Shown piece by piece: positions 18,273-26,746 of a stretch of DNA of 64,000 bases. The notes under the pieces are model-generated. The model saw only the letters and a program-made list of their open reading frames with translations. It did no database searches and had not been told where the DNA came from. The position numbers and the translations under genes were made by a program. Within the stretch, counting starts at the first letter, position 1. Each line of letters opens with the position of its first letter. Origin of the DNA: a virus; the IMG/VR virus record IMGVR_UViG_3300020190_004843, positions 62,001 through 126,000 of that record, one strand, 5' to 3'.

Positions 18273-18887
18273 ATGCACACAGAACATAACGATAGATGGA
18301 ATAAAGATAATGGTAATAAACTCTTAGTTGCCACTTACCCCCTAAATGAGGATTCTTGGGTAATTGAATTAGGTGGATACAAAGGAGAATGGACTAATAA
18401 GATTGTTGGTAAGTATAAATCCAACATTTTGGTGGTTGAACCCATTTCAGAATTTTGTGAAAAGATTTCTGAAATCCACGGAAATAATCCAAAAGTAAGA
18501 ATTGAAAACAACGGTATATCAACAGAAGAAAGATCCACTAAATTGTCTTTCAACGGAGACGCTTCATCAGAGTATTTGGAACAAACTGAGGAAAAGAGAG
18601 AGATCAAATGTTACACCTTGGAACAATATCTAACCAAATACAACATTCAAAAGGTTGACCTCATGCAAGTGAATATTGAGGGTGAAGAATACCCTCTATT
18701 CGAGAAATGGATTACATCAGATGTACTTAAAAATTTTCAATACATTCAGATACAATTTCACAGAGTAGGTGAAGACTATGAAGAAAGAAGAATGAAAATT
18801 CATCAAGGTATGGAAAATTTGGGATTTGAACTCAGATGGGATTATGACTATGTTTTTGAGTCATGGAAAAATAAAAATTGGGTATAG
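18273..18887 (+). CDS. FkbM-family methyltransferase
   Basis: A SAM-dependent O-methyltransferase-like protein of 204 residues. The SAM-binding motif is VIELGGYKGEWT, followed by VVEPISEFCEKI (the acidic ribose contact) and the FkbM signature VDLMQVNIEGEEYPLFEKW; the C-terminal part contains IQIQFHRVGEDYEER. FkbM proteins often methylate sugars in bacterial surface glycans, so it could cap or tailor the sugar made by this operon. The TAG is followed by a 39-bp gap before the fucosyltransferase gene. Confidence 0.78.
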   Translation: MHTEHNDRWNKDNGNKLLVATYPLNEDSWVIELGGYKGEWTNKIVGKYKSNILVVEPISEFCEKISEIHGNNPKVRIENNGISTEERSTKLSFNGDASSEYLEQTEEKREIKCYTLEQYLTKYNIQKVDLMQVNIEGEEYPLFEKWITSDVLKNFQYIQIQFHRVGEDYEERRMKIHQGMENLGFELRWDYDYVFESWKNKNWV

Positions 18888-18926
18888 ACATTAATACTGA
18901 GTAGATTAAGTTTATCATAAAAAAAT

Positions 18927-19769
18927 ATGGGAAACTTGATATCATGTAATTTGATGGGTGGATTAGGTAATCAATTATTTGAAGCCGCTCACGCATTAGC
19001 ACAGGGATGGAAACACAACCGAGAAGTTGTTTTTGTTCCAAAATCATGGACACCAGGACAAGGAAGAGGTGCCGAAAATTATATTGAGAACGTATTCAGA
19101 AATCTAAAATTCGTAGATAATTTAGACAATTTTACAAGGGTCACTGAAGGTCCCTTTGAGTACAGTGAAGTAAATCCTGTAGAAGAAAATACTGTTTTTG
19201 ACGGATATTTTCAAAGCACCAAAAACTGGTTTGGATTAGATGATCGTATAAGAGACATATTCCAACCTTCACAAGAAATTATTGATGAGTTGAAATTCAA
19301 ATACCCCCAACTCAATCAACCCAAAACACTCTCCATACACGTTAGAAGAGGAGAATACTTACAGTTTCCTGAAATACACCCAACAATATCAGTAGAATAT
19401 ATTCAAGAGGCATTAAAAATTATTGGAGAATATTCTACAGTTTTTCTCTTCACTGAAGATGAATCAAGATGGCCAGGAAGTAGAGATTTCGTTATGAATA
19501 ATTTCTCATTTCCAAATGTAGTTTTCCCAAAAGAAGATCAAGACTGGAAAGAATTATATCTCATGGGTCTGTGTGAAAATCACATCATTTCTAACTCCAC
19601 TTTTTCATGGTGGGCAACTTTCTTAAATCAAAATAAAAATAAAAAAATAGTTTGTCCTTCTCGTTGGTTTGGTCCCCGTGGCCCTAAGGCCGATGACATC
19701 TACGAATCCTATTGGAATTTAGTTGATGTAGAATGGAAAGATGGATTATTAATACCAACAAAAAAATAA
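18927..19769 (+). CDS. GT11-like alpha-1,2-fucosyltransferase
   Basis: A 280-residue GT11 family protein. The N-terminal NLMGGLGNQLFEAAHALA, the central SIHVRRGEYL (the basic H-x-R-R-G-D/E motif that binds the GDP-sugar) and the C-terminal ISNSTFSWWATFLN are the three hallmarks of the family. Enzymes of this type transfer L-fucose from GDP-L-fucose to the 2-position of galactose. Next to it is a GT10-type enzyme, and 1.6 kb on, a GDP-mannose 3,5-epimerase-like gene, so GDP-L-galactose is an alternative donor. No GDP-fucose synthase pair (gmd and fcl) is seen in the window. Confidence 0.88.
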   Translation: MGNLISCNLMGGLGNQLFEAAHALAQGWKHNREVVFVPKSWTPGQGRGAENYIENVFRNLKFVDNLDNFTRVTEGPFEYSEVNPVEENTVFDGYFQSTKNWFGLDDRIRDIFQPSQEIIDELKFKYPQLNQPKTLSIHVRRGEYLQFPEIHPTISVEYIQEALKIIGEYSTVFLFTEDESRWPGSRDFVMNNFSFPNVVFPKEDQDWKELYLMGLCENHIISNSTFSWWATFLNQNKNKKIVCPSRWFGPRGPKADDIYESYWNLVDVEWKDGLLIPTKK

Positions 19770-19772
19770 CAC

Positions 19773-20609
19773 ATGTCGGAAAAAGTAAAAATTAGAAAAG
19801 TATCAGATTGGTGGGGTGAATATGATTGTTCATCAAACCGTAACATGCCAAAACATATTAATTGGCTATCGAGAGAAACTGCGGATCCGTATACACTTAG
19901 TGTATATGTTGACAATTACATTAAGGATTGGGGATTCAGAGACGGAGGATCGGATAAAATTGGATGGTTATTAGAGTCACCACAAATGAATGAGGCGACA
20001 ATCAGAGTATTGACAGAAGATTTGGAAAAGACCAGATCTCACTACAAAATCATTTTTACTTGTATGGATGAATTGTTGGCTCTTGGTGAACCTTTCAAAT
20101 ATTGTATTACAAATGCCGCTCCTTGGATTTGGCCTGATAATAGAAAAATACATGAAAAAACAAAACTTGTGTCAATGATCGCATCAAGTAAAGGTTGGTT
20201 AAGAGGACACCAAAACAGATTACAATGGGTAGAAAAACTACAGAACAAAGTTGATCTTTTTGGTACAGGTAGACCAAATCAGTTACGTGATAAAGAGGAC
20301 GGACTAAAAGACTATATGTTCTCAGTGGCAATCGAAAATGATAACTCTGATGTGTATTTTACAGAAAAACTCACTGATTGTTTTGCAATGGGTACAGTAC
20401 CAATTTATTACGGTTCAAGAAAAGCTGTCGAAAAATACTTCGACCCAACAGGAGTAATTTTCTTAGAAGACGACCCAAATTTAGAAACTGTGACGGTTGA
20501 AAAATATAAATCAATGATGCCAGCAATAGAAAGAAATTTCTTAAAGGCAAAAGATTTCCCTGTAGCGGAAGACTACATGTGGGACAACTACCTTAAAAAC
20601 TTAGTATAA
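19773..20609 (+). CDS. GT10-like alpha-1,3-fucosyltransferase
   Basis: A 278-residue protein whose C-terminal half has the GT10 signature FSVAIENDNSDVYFTEKL followed by DCFAMGTVPIYYG, where the Glu and the Lys-containing loop bind GDP-fucose. The N-terminal lobe includes IGWLLESPQMNE and YCITNAAPWIWP. The family acts on GlcNAc or glucose in glycans such as Lewis structures in bacterial surface polysaccharides. It starts 3 bp after the GT11-like gene and 1 bp before an SDR gene. Having both GT10 and GT11 enzymes side by side implies a branched or doubly fucosylated (or L-galactosylated) glycan. Confidence 0.82.
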   Translation: MSEKVKIRKVSDWWGEYDCSSNRNMPKHINWLSRETADPYTLSVYVDNYIKDWGFRDGGSDKIGWLLESPQMNEATIRVLTEDLEKTRSHYKIIFTCMDELLALGEPFKYCITNAAPWIWPDNRKIHEKTKLVSMIASSKGWLRGHQNRLQWVEKLQNKVDLFGTGRPNQLRDKEDGLKDYMFSVAIENDNSDVYFTEKLTDCFAMGTVPIYYGSRKAVEKYFDPTGVIFLEDDPNLETVTVEKYKSMMPAIERNFLKAKDFPVAEDYMWDNYLKNLV

Positions 20610-20610
20610 T

Positions 20611-21423
20611 ATGAAATACCTTGTACTTGGATCTGCAGGTCAGATTGGTTATGAGTTGTGTAAATTTTTACAGAAAGAAGGACATGATGTTTTATCTTTT
20701 GATATTGCAACAGACCCAACTCAGGATTTGAGAATACCTGGTGTGTTGGAAGATTTGATTATCGAATGTAATTTTGTGATGTTTTTGGCGTTTGATGTAG
20801 GTGGGTCAAGATATTTGAAAAAATATCAACACACATATGAATTCATTGAAAATAATACAAAGCTCACATTGTATACTTTCGAGACAATCAAAAAACACAA
20901 CAAACCTTTCATATTTGCGTCATCTCAAATGGCCAATATGTCTTACTCCCCCTACGGTGTTTGTAAGAGTTTGGGAGAAATTTTTTCAACCGCTTTAGGT
21001 GGACTTACAGTGAAGTTTTGGAACGTATATGGACCAGAACATGATTTAGAAAAATCACATGTAATCACCGATTTTATCCTGAAAGCAAAACTTGGAAAAA
21101 TTGAAATGATTACTGATGGCACAGAAGAAAGACAGTTTCTTCACGCAGAGGATTGTTCAAGATGTCTTCATATTCTTTCTCAGAAGTATGACGAGATTGA
21201 TAGATCACAAAACTTACACATTACAAACTTTGAATGGAATACCATACTTGAAGTTGCGGACATTATCAAAGAAACAATTCCTTGTGAGATTATACCCTCA
21301 GAAGAAAAAGACACGGTTCAGCTTAATAAAAGAAATGAACCCGATCCTTACATTTTGAATTTTTGGAAACCTGTAATATCTTTAAAAGAAGGTATCAATA
21401 AAATAATTGAAGAAATGAATTAA
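20611..21423 (+). CDS. NAD-dependent epimerase/dehydratase (extended SDR)
   Basis: A 270-residue extended short-chain dehydrogenase with the NAD motif VLGSAGQIGYELCK (GxxGxxG), the catalytic ASSQM Ser and the YGVCK Tyr-x-x-x-Lys pair, and the late FLHAEDCSR motif. Its length is a little short for the family (300-340), the N-terminal beta-alpha repeats being compact. Members epimerise, dehydrate or reduce nucleotide sugars. It sits between a fucosyltransferase and the GDP-mannose epimerase-like gene, with 1-bp gaps, so it probably acts on the same GDP-sugar. Exact reaction unknown. Confidence 0.78.
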   Translation: MKYLVLGSAGQIGYELCKFLQKEGHDVLSFDIATDPTQDLRIPGVLEDLIIECNFVMFLAFDVGGSRYLKKYQHTYEFIENNTKLTLYTFETIKKHNKPFIFASSQMANMSYSPYGVCKSLGEIFSTALGGLTVKFWNVYGPEHDLEKSHVITDFILKAKLGKIEMITDGTEERQFLHAEDCSRCLHILSQKYDEIDRSQNLHITNFEWNTILEVADIIKETIPCEIIPSEEKDTVQLNKRNEPDPYILNFWKPVISLKEGINKIIEEMN

Positions 21424-21424
21424 T

Positions 21425-22516
21425 ATGAAAAAAGTATTGGTATTAGGTGGTGGCGGATTTATAGGTGGTCACTTAGCTAAGAGACTTAAAGAGGAAGGAA
21501 ACCACGTAAGAATATGTGACATAAAAAAACATGAATATTTTTTCCAAGATGAAATTTGTCATGAGTTTATCTTGGGTGACCTTACAGACCCTGATGTTGT
21601 TTCACTTGTCATCGAAGAAGGTGTTGATGAAGTTTATCAACTTGCCGCAGATATGGGCGGTGCACTTTATATCTTTACAGGAGAACACGATGCAGATGTT
21701 ATGCACAACTCAGCAACAATCAATTTGAATGTTGCAAAAGAATGTGTTAAAAAGAAAGTCAAAAAGGTTTTCTATTCATCCTCAGCATGTATGTATCCCG
21801 AACATAATCAACTTGATCCCGATAATCCAAACTGTGAAGAGTCTTCTGCATATCCTGCTAACCCAGACTCTGAATATGGATGGGAAAAGTTATTCTCAGA
21901 AAGAGTATTTTTATCTTTCCATAGAAACTATGGATTGAATGTTAGAATTGCAAGATTCCACAACATCTTTGGTCCTCAAGGTACATGGAAAGGAGGAAGG
22001 GAGAAATCACCGGCCGCTATGTGTAGAAAGGCGGCAGAAAGCAAGGGTGGTGATGAAATAGAAGTTTGGGGAAATGGATTACAAACCAGATCATTCCTTT
22101 ACGTTGAGGAGTGCGTTGAGGCTGTTATTAGATTGATGAATTCGAATTTCACAGGACCTGTAAACATTGGTTCCGAAGAAATGGTAACCATTAATCATTT
22201 AGCCAGTATGGCTATTGCAATATCAGGAAAAGACATAAAAATAAAAAACATCGAAGGAGAAGAGTTTGTGACAAAATACGGATTTAAATGCCCTCTCGGT
22301 GTTAAGGGGAGAAATTCAGACAATAAATTGTATAGAGAAAAGATAGGATGGGAAGTCAGTCAGCCTCTTTCCGTAGGTCTTAAAAAAACATATAATTGGA
22401 TTAAGAGTCAGGTTGACAAACATGAAACTGAAACCCCGTGGATCTACGAAAGTCCTGATGGTGGAAAAACCGTCACAAAAAGAGAACCAGGATCATTAGA
22501 AAAAAAATTAATTTAA
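21425..22516 (+). CDS. GDP-mannose 3,5-epimerase-like SDR
   Basis: A 363-residue SDR with GGGGFIGGHLAKRL at the N-terminus. Several stretches match GDP-mannose 3',5'-epimerase specifically, not just any SDR: YQLAADMGGALYI, SSSACMYPEHNQL (including the catalytic-type Cys), SEYGWEKL (Tyr-x-x-x-Lys), RFHNIFGPQGTWKGGREK and PAAMCRKAA (second Cys of the double epimerisation site). Such enzymes turn GDP-D-mannose into GDP-L-galactose or GDP-L-gulose. With GT10 and GT11 enzymes in the same operon, an L-galactose-type modification is a reasonable inference. The TAA overlaps the phoH start (TAATG). Confidence 0.82.
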   Translation: MKKVLVLGGGGFIGGHLAKRLKEEGNHVRICDIKKHEYFFQDEICHEFILGDLTDPDVVSLVIEEGVDEVYQLAADMGGALYIFTGEHDADVMHNSATINLNVAKECVKKKVKKVFYSSSACMYPEHNQLDPDNPNCEESSAYPANPDSEYGWEKLFSERVFLSFHRNYGLNVRIARFHNIFGPQGTWKGGREKSPAAMCRKAAESKGGDEIEVWGNGLQTRSFLYVEECVEAVIRLMNSNFTGPVNIGSEEMVTINHLASMAIAISGKDIKIKNIEGEEFVTKYGFKCPLGVKGRNSDNKLYREKIGWEVSQPLSVGLKKTYNWIKSQVDKHETETPWIYESPDGGKTVTKREPGSLEKKLI

Positions 22517-23247
22517 TGGGTAAACCAAGAAGAACGCCAGTTGTTACTCCAAGTTCAACTGAAATACAAATAAAAACTAAAAAAGATTTTATCTGTTCAT
22601 TAATCAAGAAAAAAACTAAAGAAAAATTCTTATCAGAAAATCAGAAAGTTTATTATGATATATTAAAAAATAATGAAATCACCCTCTGTTCGGGTCCCGC
22701 AGGTGTGGGTAAGAGTCACGTGGCAATGAAAGCGGCAATTGATTTGCTAGTTGACCCACTTTCACCTTATGAAAAAATTATTATTGTAAGACCAGCGGTG
22801 GAAGCTGAGGAAAAGTTAGGATCTTTACCTGGTAATGTAGAAGAAAAATTAGATCCTTATATCTTTCCTTCGTATTATCTCCTCAACAAAATTATCGGAA
22901 AAGATATAAGAGAAAAGTTAAAGGAATTTGATGCAATCGAAGTTTTTGCTTTGGCTTATATGAGAGGAATGAATATAGATAACTCTATTTTGATTTTCGA
23001 AGAGGCACAGAATTCAACCCCAAATCAAATGAAATTACTACTAACAAGAATTGGATACAATTCAAAGTTTTTTATTTCAGGTGACTTAGAGCAAACTGAC
23101 AGATATAAAGACAAAACTCAAAGTGGGCTTTGGGATGCAATTCAAAAAATGAGAAATATGAATAAAGTTGGTGTATTCATTTTTGAAGACAGTGATATTG
23201 TGAGAAATCCATTAATAACCCACATTCTAAAAAGATATGAAGAATGA
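22516..23247 (+). CDS. phoH: PhoH-like ATPase
   Basis: A 243-residue P-loop ATPase of the PhoH family, common in marine and large phages. Walker A is SGPAGVGKSHVA and Walker B is ILIFEEAQNS, followed by the family motif MKLLLTRIG, the sensor FFISGDLEQTD and the C-terminal arginine-bearing end. An N-terminal helical part holds the FLSENQKVYYDIL segment that precedes the P-loop in this family. PhoH proteins are thought to be RNA helicase or nuclease partners or to act in phosphate stress; the role in phages is unsettled. ATGA overlap with the next gene. Confidence 0.88.
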   Translation: MGKPRRTPVVTPSSTEIQIKTKKDFICSLIKKKTKEKFLSENQKVYYDILKNNEITLCSGPAGVGKSHVAMKAAIDLLVDPLSPYEKIIIVRPAVEAEEKLGSLPGNVEEKLDPYIFPSYYLLNKIIGKDIREKLKEFDAIEVFALAYMRGMNIDNSILIFEEAQNSTPNQMKLLLTRIGYNSKFFISGDLEQTDRYKDKTQSGLWDAIQKMRNMNKVGVFIFEDSDIVRNPLITHILKRYEE

Positions 23248-23840
23248 GAATAGGAATAGAAATTAATGGAGTTTTACGAGACACTATTTTGAAATTCAAA
23301 CAACTTTATGTCAAGTTTCATATTGACCCTTTTTTGGAAACGACAGAGAAGCCGAATTTTGAATATAAAATAAAAGAACCAATTACTTCATTGAACTTGA
23401 TGGACCACTTTGCCTTTCAAAGTAAAGACGAATTTTACAGTTTTATGTACGAAGACCACCCGATGGAAATATTCGGACATTCCCCGTCTGTTGAGTTATC
23501 TACTATGCATGATTTAAATGAATTTTATTACGATATGAGAGATAGTCATGATATAATAATAGTCTCAGATGAAATTGGTAAATCTAAACCAGCCTCACTT
23601 TTTTTCTTATCCAAGTTTGGTTGTCTTTTAGAGAAAATAAATTTCTACTCAGAAATCACTATAAATTCGATGTGGGACGGGTTAGACATTTTACTTACTG
23701 CAAATCCTGAACTACTATTGAAGAAACCTGATAATAAATTTGTTATTAAGTTTGAGACTTACTACAATAAGGAAGTTTATAGTGAATACACAATTAAAAG
23801 TTTGAAAGAACTCAAAACGAAATTGGAGGAAATTTTATGA
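23244..23840 (+). CDS. HAD-like phosphatase-fold protein, degenerate motif I
   Basis: The N-terminus RIGIEINGVLRDTI lies where HAD enzymes carry DxDGVL, but both nucleophile and acid positions are changed (Glu and Asn). Later segments fit HAD motif II (DIIIVSDE, with Ser after a hydrophobic strand), motif III (KSKPASLFFLSKFG) and a final strand with SMWDGLDILLTANP. With 198 residues it is near normal length. If the alignment is right, the enzyme has lost the usual Asp nucleophile and may be a binding protein. It could also be an unrelated Rossmannoid fold. Confidence 0.45.
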   Translation: MRIGIEINGVLRDTILKFKQLYVKFHIDPFLETTEKPNFEYKIKEPITSLNLMDHFAFQSKDEFYSFMYEDHPMEIFGHSPSVELSTMHDLNEFYYDMRDSHDIIIVSDEIGKSKPASLFFLSKFGCLLEKINFYSEITINSMWDGLDILLTANPELLLKKPDNKFVIKFETYYNKEVYSEYTIKSLKELKTKLEEIL

Positions 23841-24106
23841 TAAATATACTCGGGGAAAACTACTTCATCGATTTGGATCAAATTGAGAGGTATGTTGATA
23901 TGGGGAATGAAGAAATCACTGGAAGTTCAGAGAATAGAATCAATATTGTGAAATTCGAGTTAGTAAAAATGATGGTGGAAGTTGTTTTAGCAGATGAGTT
24001 ACCTGTTGAAGATAACTTAGGTTTGAAAAACAGAAAACAAACCTCCGTCCCATTCAGTATTGCATTCAATAGTCTCTTGAATAAAAAAATTATCAAACAT
24101 TATTAA
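23837..24106 (+). CDS. Small hypothetical protein (89 aa)
   Basis: The protein MINILGENYFIDLDQIERYVD has a short strand-rich start and a helical middle (NIVKFELVKMMVEVVLADE). The hydrophobic stretch is too short and interrupted to be a membrane segment. The start overlaps the preceding stop (ATGA). I do not recognise it; the position between a HAD-like protein and a glycosyltransferase gives no clear hint. Confidence 0.6.
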   Translation: MINILGENYFIDLDQIERYVDMGNEEITGSSENRINIVKFELVKMMVEVVLADELPVEDNLGLKNRKQTSVPFSIAFNSLLNKKIIKHY

Positions 24107-24107
24107 T

Positions 24108-25172
24108 ATGGAACAAAAAGTATTGAACTTGGATAAAGTACAAATTTCTATAAATCGACTGAAAGAAAAAAAAGCCAAAATTTATTTTTTTGTACAAGAT
24201 ACAAAGGGTAATGCAAAAGCATCAGTCAGATACGTCTATCAAATGGCAATGTCATTGAAAAACAATGGTTTCAATATAATTATTCTTCATGAAAAAAATG
24301 AATACGTTGGAGTTGGTAAATGGCTTGGTGAAAAATACATGTCTGAAATTAAACATCAATCGATTGAAAATCAAAATTTAGAAATTGCGCCCGAGGATTT
24401 AATTGTGATACCTGAAATTTTTGGATATGTTCTTTCACAAGTTAAAAACCTACCTGCTGGTAAAATTGTTCTATCTCAATCTTATTCGTCAATACTTGAG
24501 ACACTTCAACCAGGTGAAAGTTGGTCACAATTTGGGATCACCAAATGTATAACAACATCTACAAAACAAAAAGAGTATGTAAACAAGATAATGAAGAATG
24601 TAACCTTCGATGTAATTACACCGGTAATTTCTGAATGTTTCGAAAAATCCAAATTTCCGGCAAAGACAATTGTTGGTATCCACACAAGAGATCAAAGAGA
24701 TACCATCAATCTTATTAAAACATTTTACTTAAAATATCCACAATACCGTTGGATAACTTTTAGAGATATGAGGGGTTTGTCGGAAACAGAATTTGCAAAT
24801 ACCATGAAAGATTGTTGCTTGTCAGTTTGGATAGATAATGACAGTAGTTTTGGAACTTTTCCTTTGGAATCAATGAAATGTGGTGTTCCTGTATTGGGTA
24901 AGGTTCCTGATATAATGCCAGAATGGATGTCTGAAGATAATGGGATCTGGATAGCAGACAAGAACATGATTGTAGATTTTGTTTCTGATTTTATTCAAAA
25001 TTGGTTGGAAGACAATCTGAATCCCGAGATGTTCATAAAAATGGAAGAAACAGTGAACAAGTATAGTGATTTTACTGAGTTCGAAAAACAAGTTTGCAAA
25101 ATCTTCGAAGAGTATCAAATCAAGAGAGCAGAATCTTTCGAAAATCAACTACAAAAATTACAAAATAATTAA
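24108..25172 (+). CDS. Glycosyltransferase, GT4-like
   Basis: A 354-residue GT-B type protein. The first lobe starts IYFFVQDTKGNAKASVRYVYQMAMSL, which resembles family 4 openings; the second lobe has IVGIHTRDQRDTINLI followed by FRDMRGLSE, and the donor-binding region reads SSFGTFPLESMKCGVPVLG, matching the G-x-F-P-L-E-A-M-A-x-G-x-P-V signature. There is no membrane helix. It is the penultimate sugar enzyme of the operon and starts 1 bp after the previous stop. Substrate unknown. Confidence 0.75.
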   Translation: MEQKVLNLDKVQISINRLKEKKAKIYFFVQDTKGNAKASVRYVYQMAMSLKNNGFNIIILHEKNEYVGVGKWLGEKYMSEIKHQSIENQNLEIAPEDLIVIPEIFGYVLSQVKNLPAGKIVLSQSYSSILETLQPGESWSQFGITKCITTSTKQKEYVNKIMKNVTFDVITPVISECFEKSKFPAKTIVGIHTRDQRDTINLIKTFYLKYPQYRWITFRDMRGLSETEFANTMKDCCLSVWIDNDSSFGTFPLESMKCGVPVLGKVPDIMPEWMSEDNGIWIADKNMIVDFVSDFIQNWLEDNLNPEMFIKMEETVNKYSDFTEFEKQVCKIFEEYQIKRAESFENQLQKLQNN

Positions 25173-25174
25173 TT

Positions 25175-25981
25175 ATGTCAGAAAAATTAAATGTTTCGAT
25201 TATACTACCTATAAAGTCCGCAGTTGTTAGAGATTTCTCAGAATTTTTTGGTAAAGCAATTCAATCTCTAAAGAATCAACAATTACCTATAGATGAGTTA
25301 ATTATTGTTCACACTCAAGAGGAATCTCTTATAAAAGTATTAGATTCCTACGACTTTGGTGATCTCAACGTGAACAAATACGTATGGGAGAAAGAACCCA
25401 ATTTTTGCTCTCAAGTAAATTATGGTGTAGAAAAAGCCAAGAACCCTTGGGTGTCTTTTTTTGAGTTCGATGATGAGTATTCCTCTATATGGTTCAAGAA
25501 TGTTGCAAAATACATGAAGGCGTACCCTAATGTTGATGCATTTCTCCCAATCGTTGTAGATACGAATGATAAAGGAGTGTTCCAAGGATTTACAAATGAA
25601 GCTTCTTTTGCGGCAAACTTCTCTCAAGAAATGGGGTATCTAACAAATGAAACACTCAATGATTACACAAACTTCCAAACATCAGGTATGGTTTTGAGAA
25701 AAAACTCAATTCAAGACTTTGGTGGATTCAAATCTTCAATAAAACTTACGTTTATCTATGAGTTCTTACTCAGAATGACATATAATTCGGTTACAATTAT
25801 GTCTATTCCAAGATTAGGATACAAGCACACAAACTTAAGAGAGGGTTCAATATTTTGGAATTATAAGAATGGAGAATCAATTCTTACAGATGACGAAGTT
25901 AGATTTTGGCTACAAACCGCCAAAAAAGAATATTTCTTCGTTGACGATAGGTCAATAAAATACCAAACAACGAATGAATAA
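25175..25981 (+). CDS. Glycosyltransferase family 2-like protein
   Basis: A 268-residue GT-A-like protein with a GT2 opening (VSIILPIKSAVVRDFSEF), an intermediate ELIIVHTQEES and an acidic site in WVSFFEFDDEYSS that would play the DxD role. The acceptor-side region includes NFQTSGMVLRKNSIQDFGGF, typical of GT2 enzymes. The stop TAA overlaps the start of the sigma-like gene. It closes the sugar operon. Donor and acceptor unknown. Confidence 0.65.
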   Translation: MSEKLNVSIILPIKSAVVRDFSEFFGKAIQSLKNQQLPIDELIIVHTQEESLIKVLDSYDFGDLNVNKYVWEKEPNFCSQVNYGVEKAKNPWVSFFEFDDEYSSIWFKNVAKYMKAYPNVDAFLPIVVDTNDKGVFQGFTNEASFAANFSQEMGYLTNETLNDYTNFQTSGMVLRKNSIQDFGGFKSSIKLTFIYEFLLRMTYNSVTIMSIPRLGYKHTNLREGSIFWNYKNGESILTDDEVRFWLQTAKKEYFFVDDRSIKYQTTNE

Positions 25982-26727
25982 TGATCAAGATTCTTTCTGG
26001 TCAAACAGAAGAAACACTATCAAAAAAAAGAGGTAGAAAAACAGTCAAAGAAAATTATTTCGATGTAAGAGAAGAAACAGCGGTTCGAAATTTCCTCGTC
26101 GCTGAAACGTGGCAGGAAAAAAACAAAATTTACAACGAATACTTACGGGCTCCTCTCGATAAGATGATTTCGTCAATAATCAGACGATATAGATTGTATC
26201 GTAAAGACATGGATTTTGTTGAAATCCATGTCGACACACATTCGTTTTTAATGACGAAAGTGGACAAATTCAAGCCCGCAAAAAACAAAAAGGCTTATTC
26301 TTATTTCGGTACGATATGTAAGAATTATCTAATGGGCCAAATAATCAAGGACCAAAAAGAAACTAATAGAAAGGTGAGTTATGAGGACATTTCCTCATCT
26401 CTTGAACAAAGACCAGATTTGATTTATAGAATCGATGACGACGTTTCAGACGTAGAGGGATTGATAAAAAAATATATCAATGATCTTAAATTGTTTATGG
26501 ATTCAGAGTCTCTGAGTGATAACGAACAGAAACTCGGATATGCTTTGATAGATATATTTGAGAACTACGAATTGATTTTCTCAGGCGCTGACAACAACAA
26601 ATTTAATAAAAATGTGATATTACTATCACTCAGGGAAATGACAAATTTGAGTACAAAAGAGATTAGAAGTGCAATAAAACGATTTAAGAGACTCTACCTT
26701 TTCACCCAATCTAAATTGAAAATTTAA
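25981..26727 (+). CDS. Late-transcription sigma factor, T4 gp55-like
   Basis: A 248-residue protein whose residues about 58-125 resemble the conserved region of T4 gp55 and sigma-70 region 2: helices around LDKMISSIIRRYRLYRKD, then DTHSFLMTKVDKFKPAKNKKAYSYFGTICKNYLMG followed by a basic IIKDQKETNRKVSYE. T4 gp55 has the same run of an acidic helix, K-F-x-P/E-x-K-x-x-x-A-x-Y and a basic tail. The C-terminal part (SLREMTNLSTKEIRSAIKRFKR) could be a small region-4-like helix-turn-helix, which T4 gp55 lacks. It would direct host RNA polymerase to late promoters, probably the TATTTATA octamer seen upstream of virion genes. The similarity is by eye. Confidence 0.7.
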   Translation: MIKILSGQTEETLSKKRGRKTVKENYFDVREETAVRNFLVAETWQEKNKIYNEYLRAPLDKMISSIIRRYRLYRKDMDFVEIHVDTHSFLMTKVDKFKPAKNKKAYSYFGTICKNYLMGQIIKDQKETNRKVSYEDISSSLEQRPDLIYRIDDDVSDVEGLIKKYINDLKLFMDSESLSDNEQKLGYALIDIFENYELIFSGADNNKFNKNVILLSLREMTNLSTKEIRSAIKRFKRLYLFTQSKLKI

Positions 26728-26734
26728 CTGAAAG

Positions 26735-26742
26735 TATTTATA
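26735..26742 (+). promoter_or_regulatory. Late-promoter-like TATTTATA
   Basis: Exact octamer 4 nt before the ATG at 26747, in the longer string TGAAAGTATTTATA shared with 9528-9541. It lies just after the sigma factor gene and opens the baseplate and virion operon. Confidence 0.6.
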
Positions 26743-26746
26743 CAAT

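Noticed and set aside
12100-26000. Glycosyltransferases as DNA-glucosylating enzymes like T4 alpha-gt and beta-gt
   Set aside because: No hydroxymethylase or modified-base synthesis gene is seen, and the enzymes match families acting on glycans or proteins.
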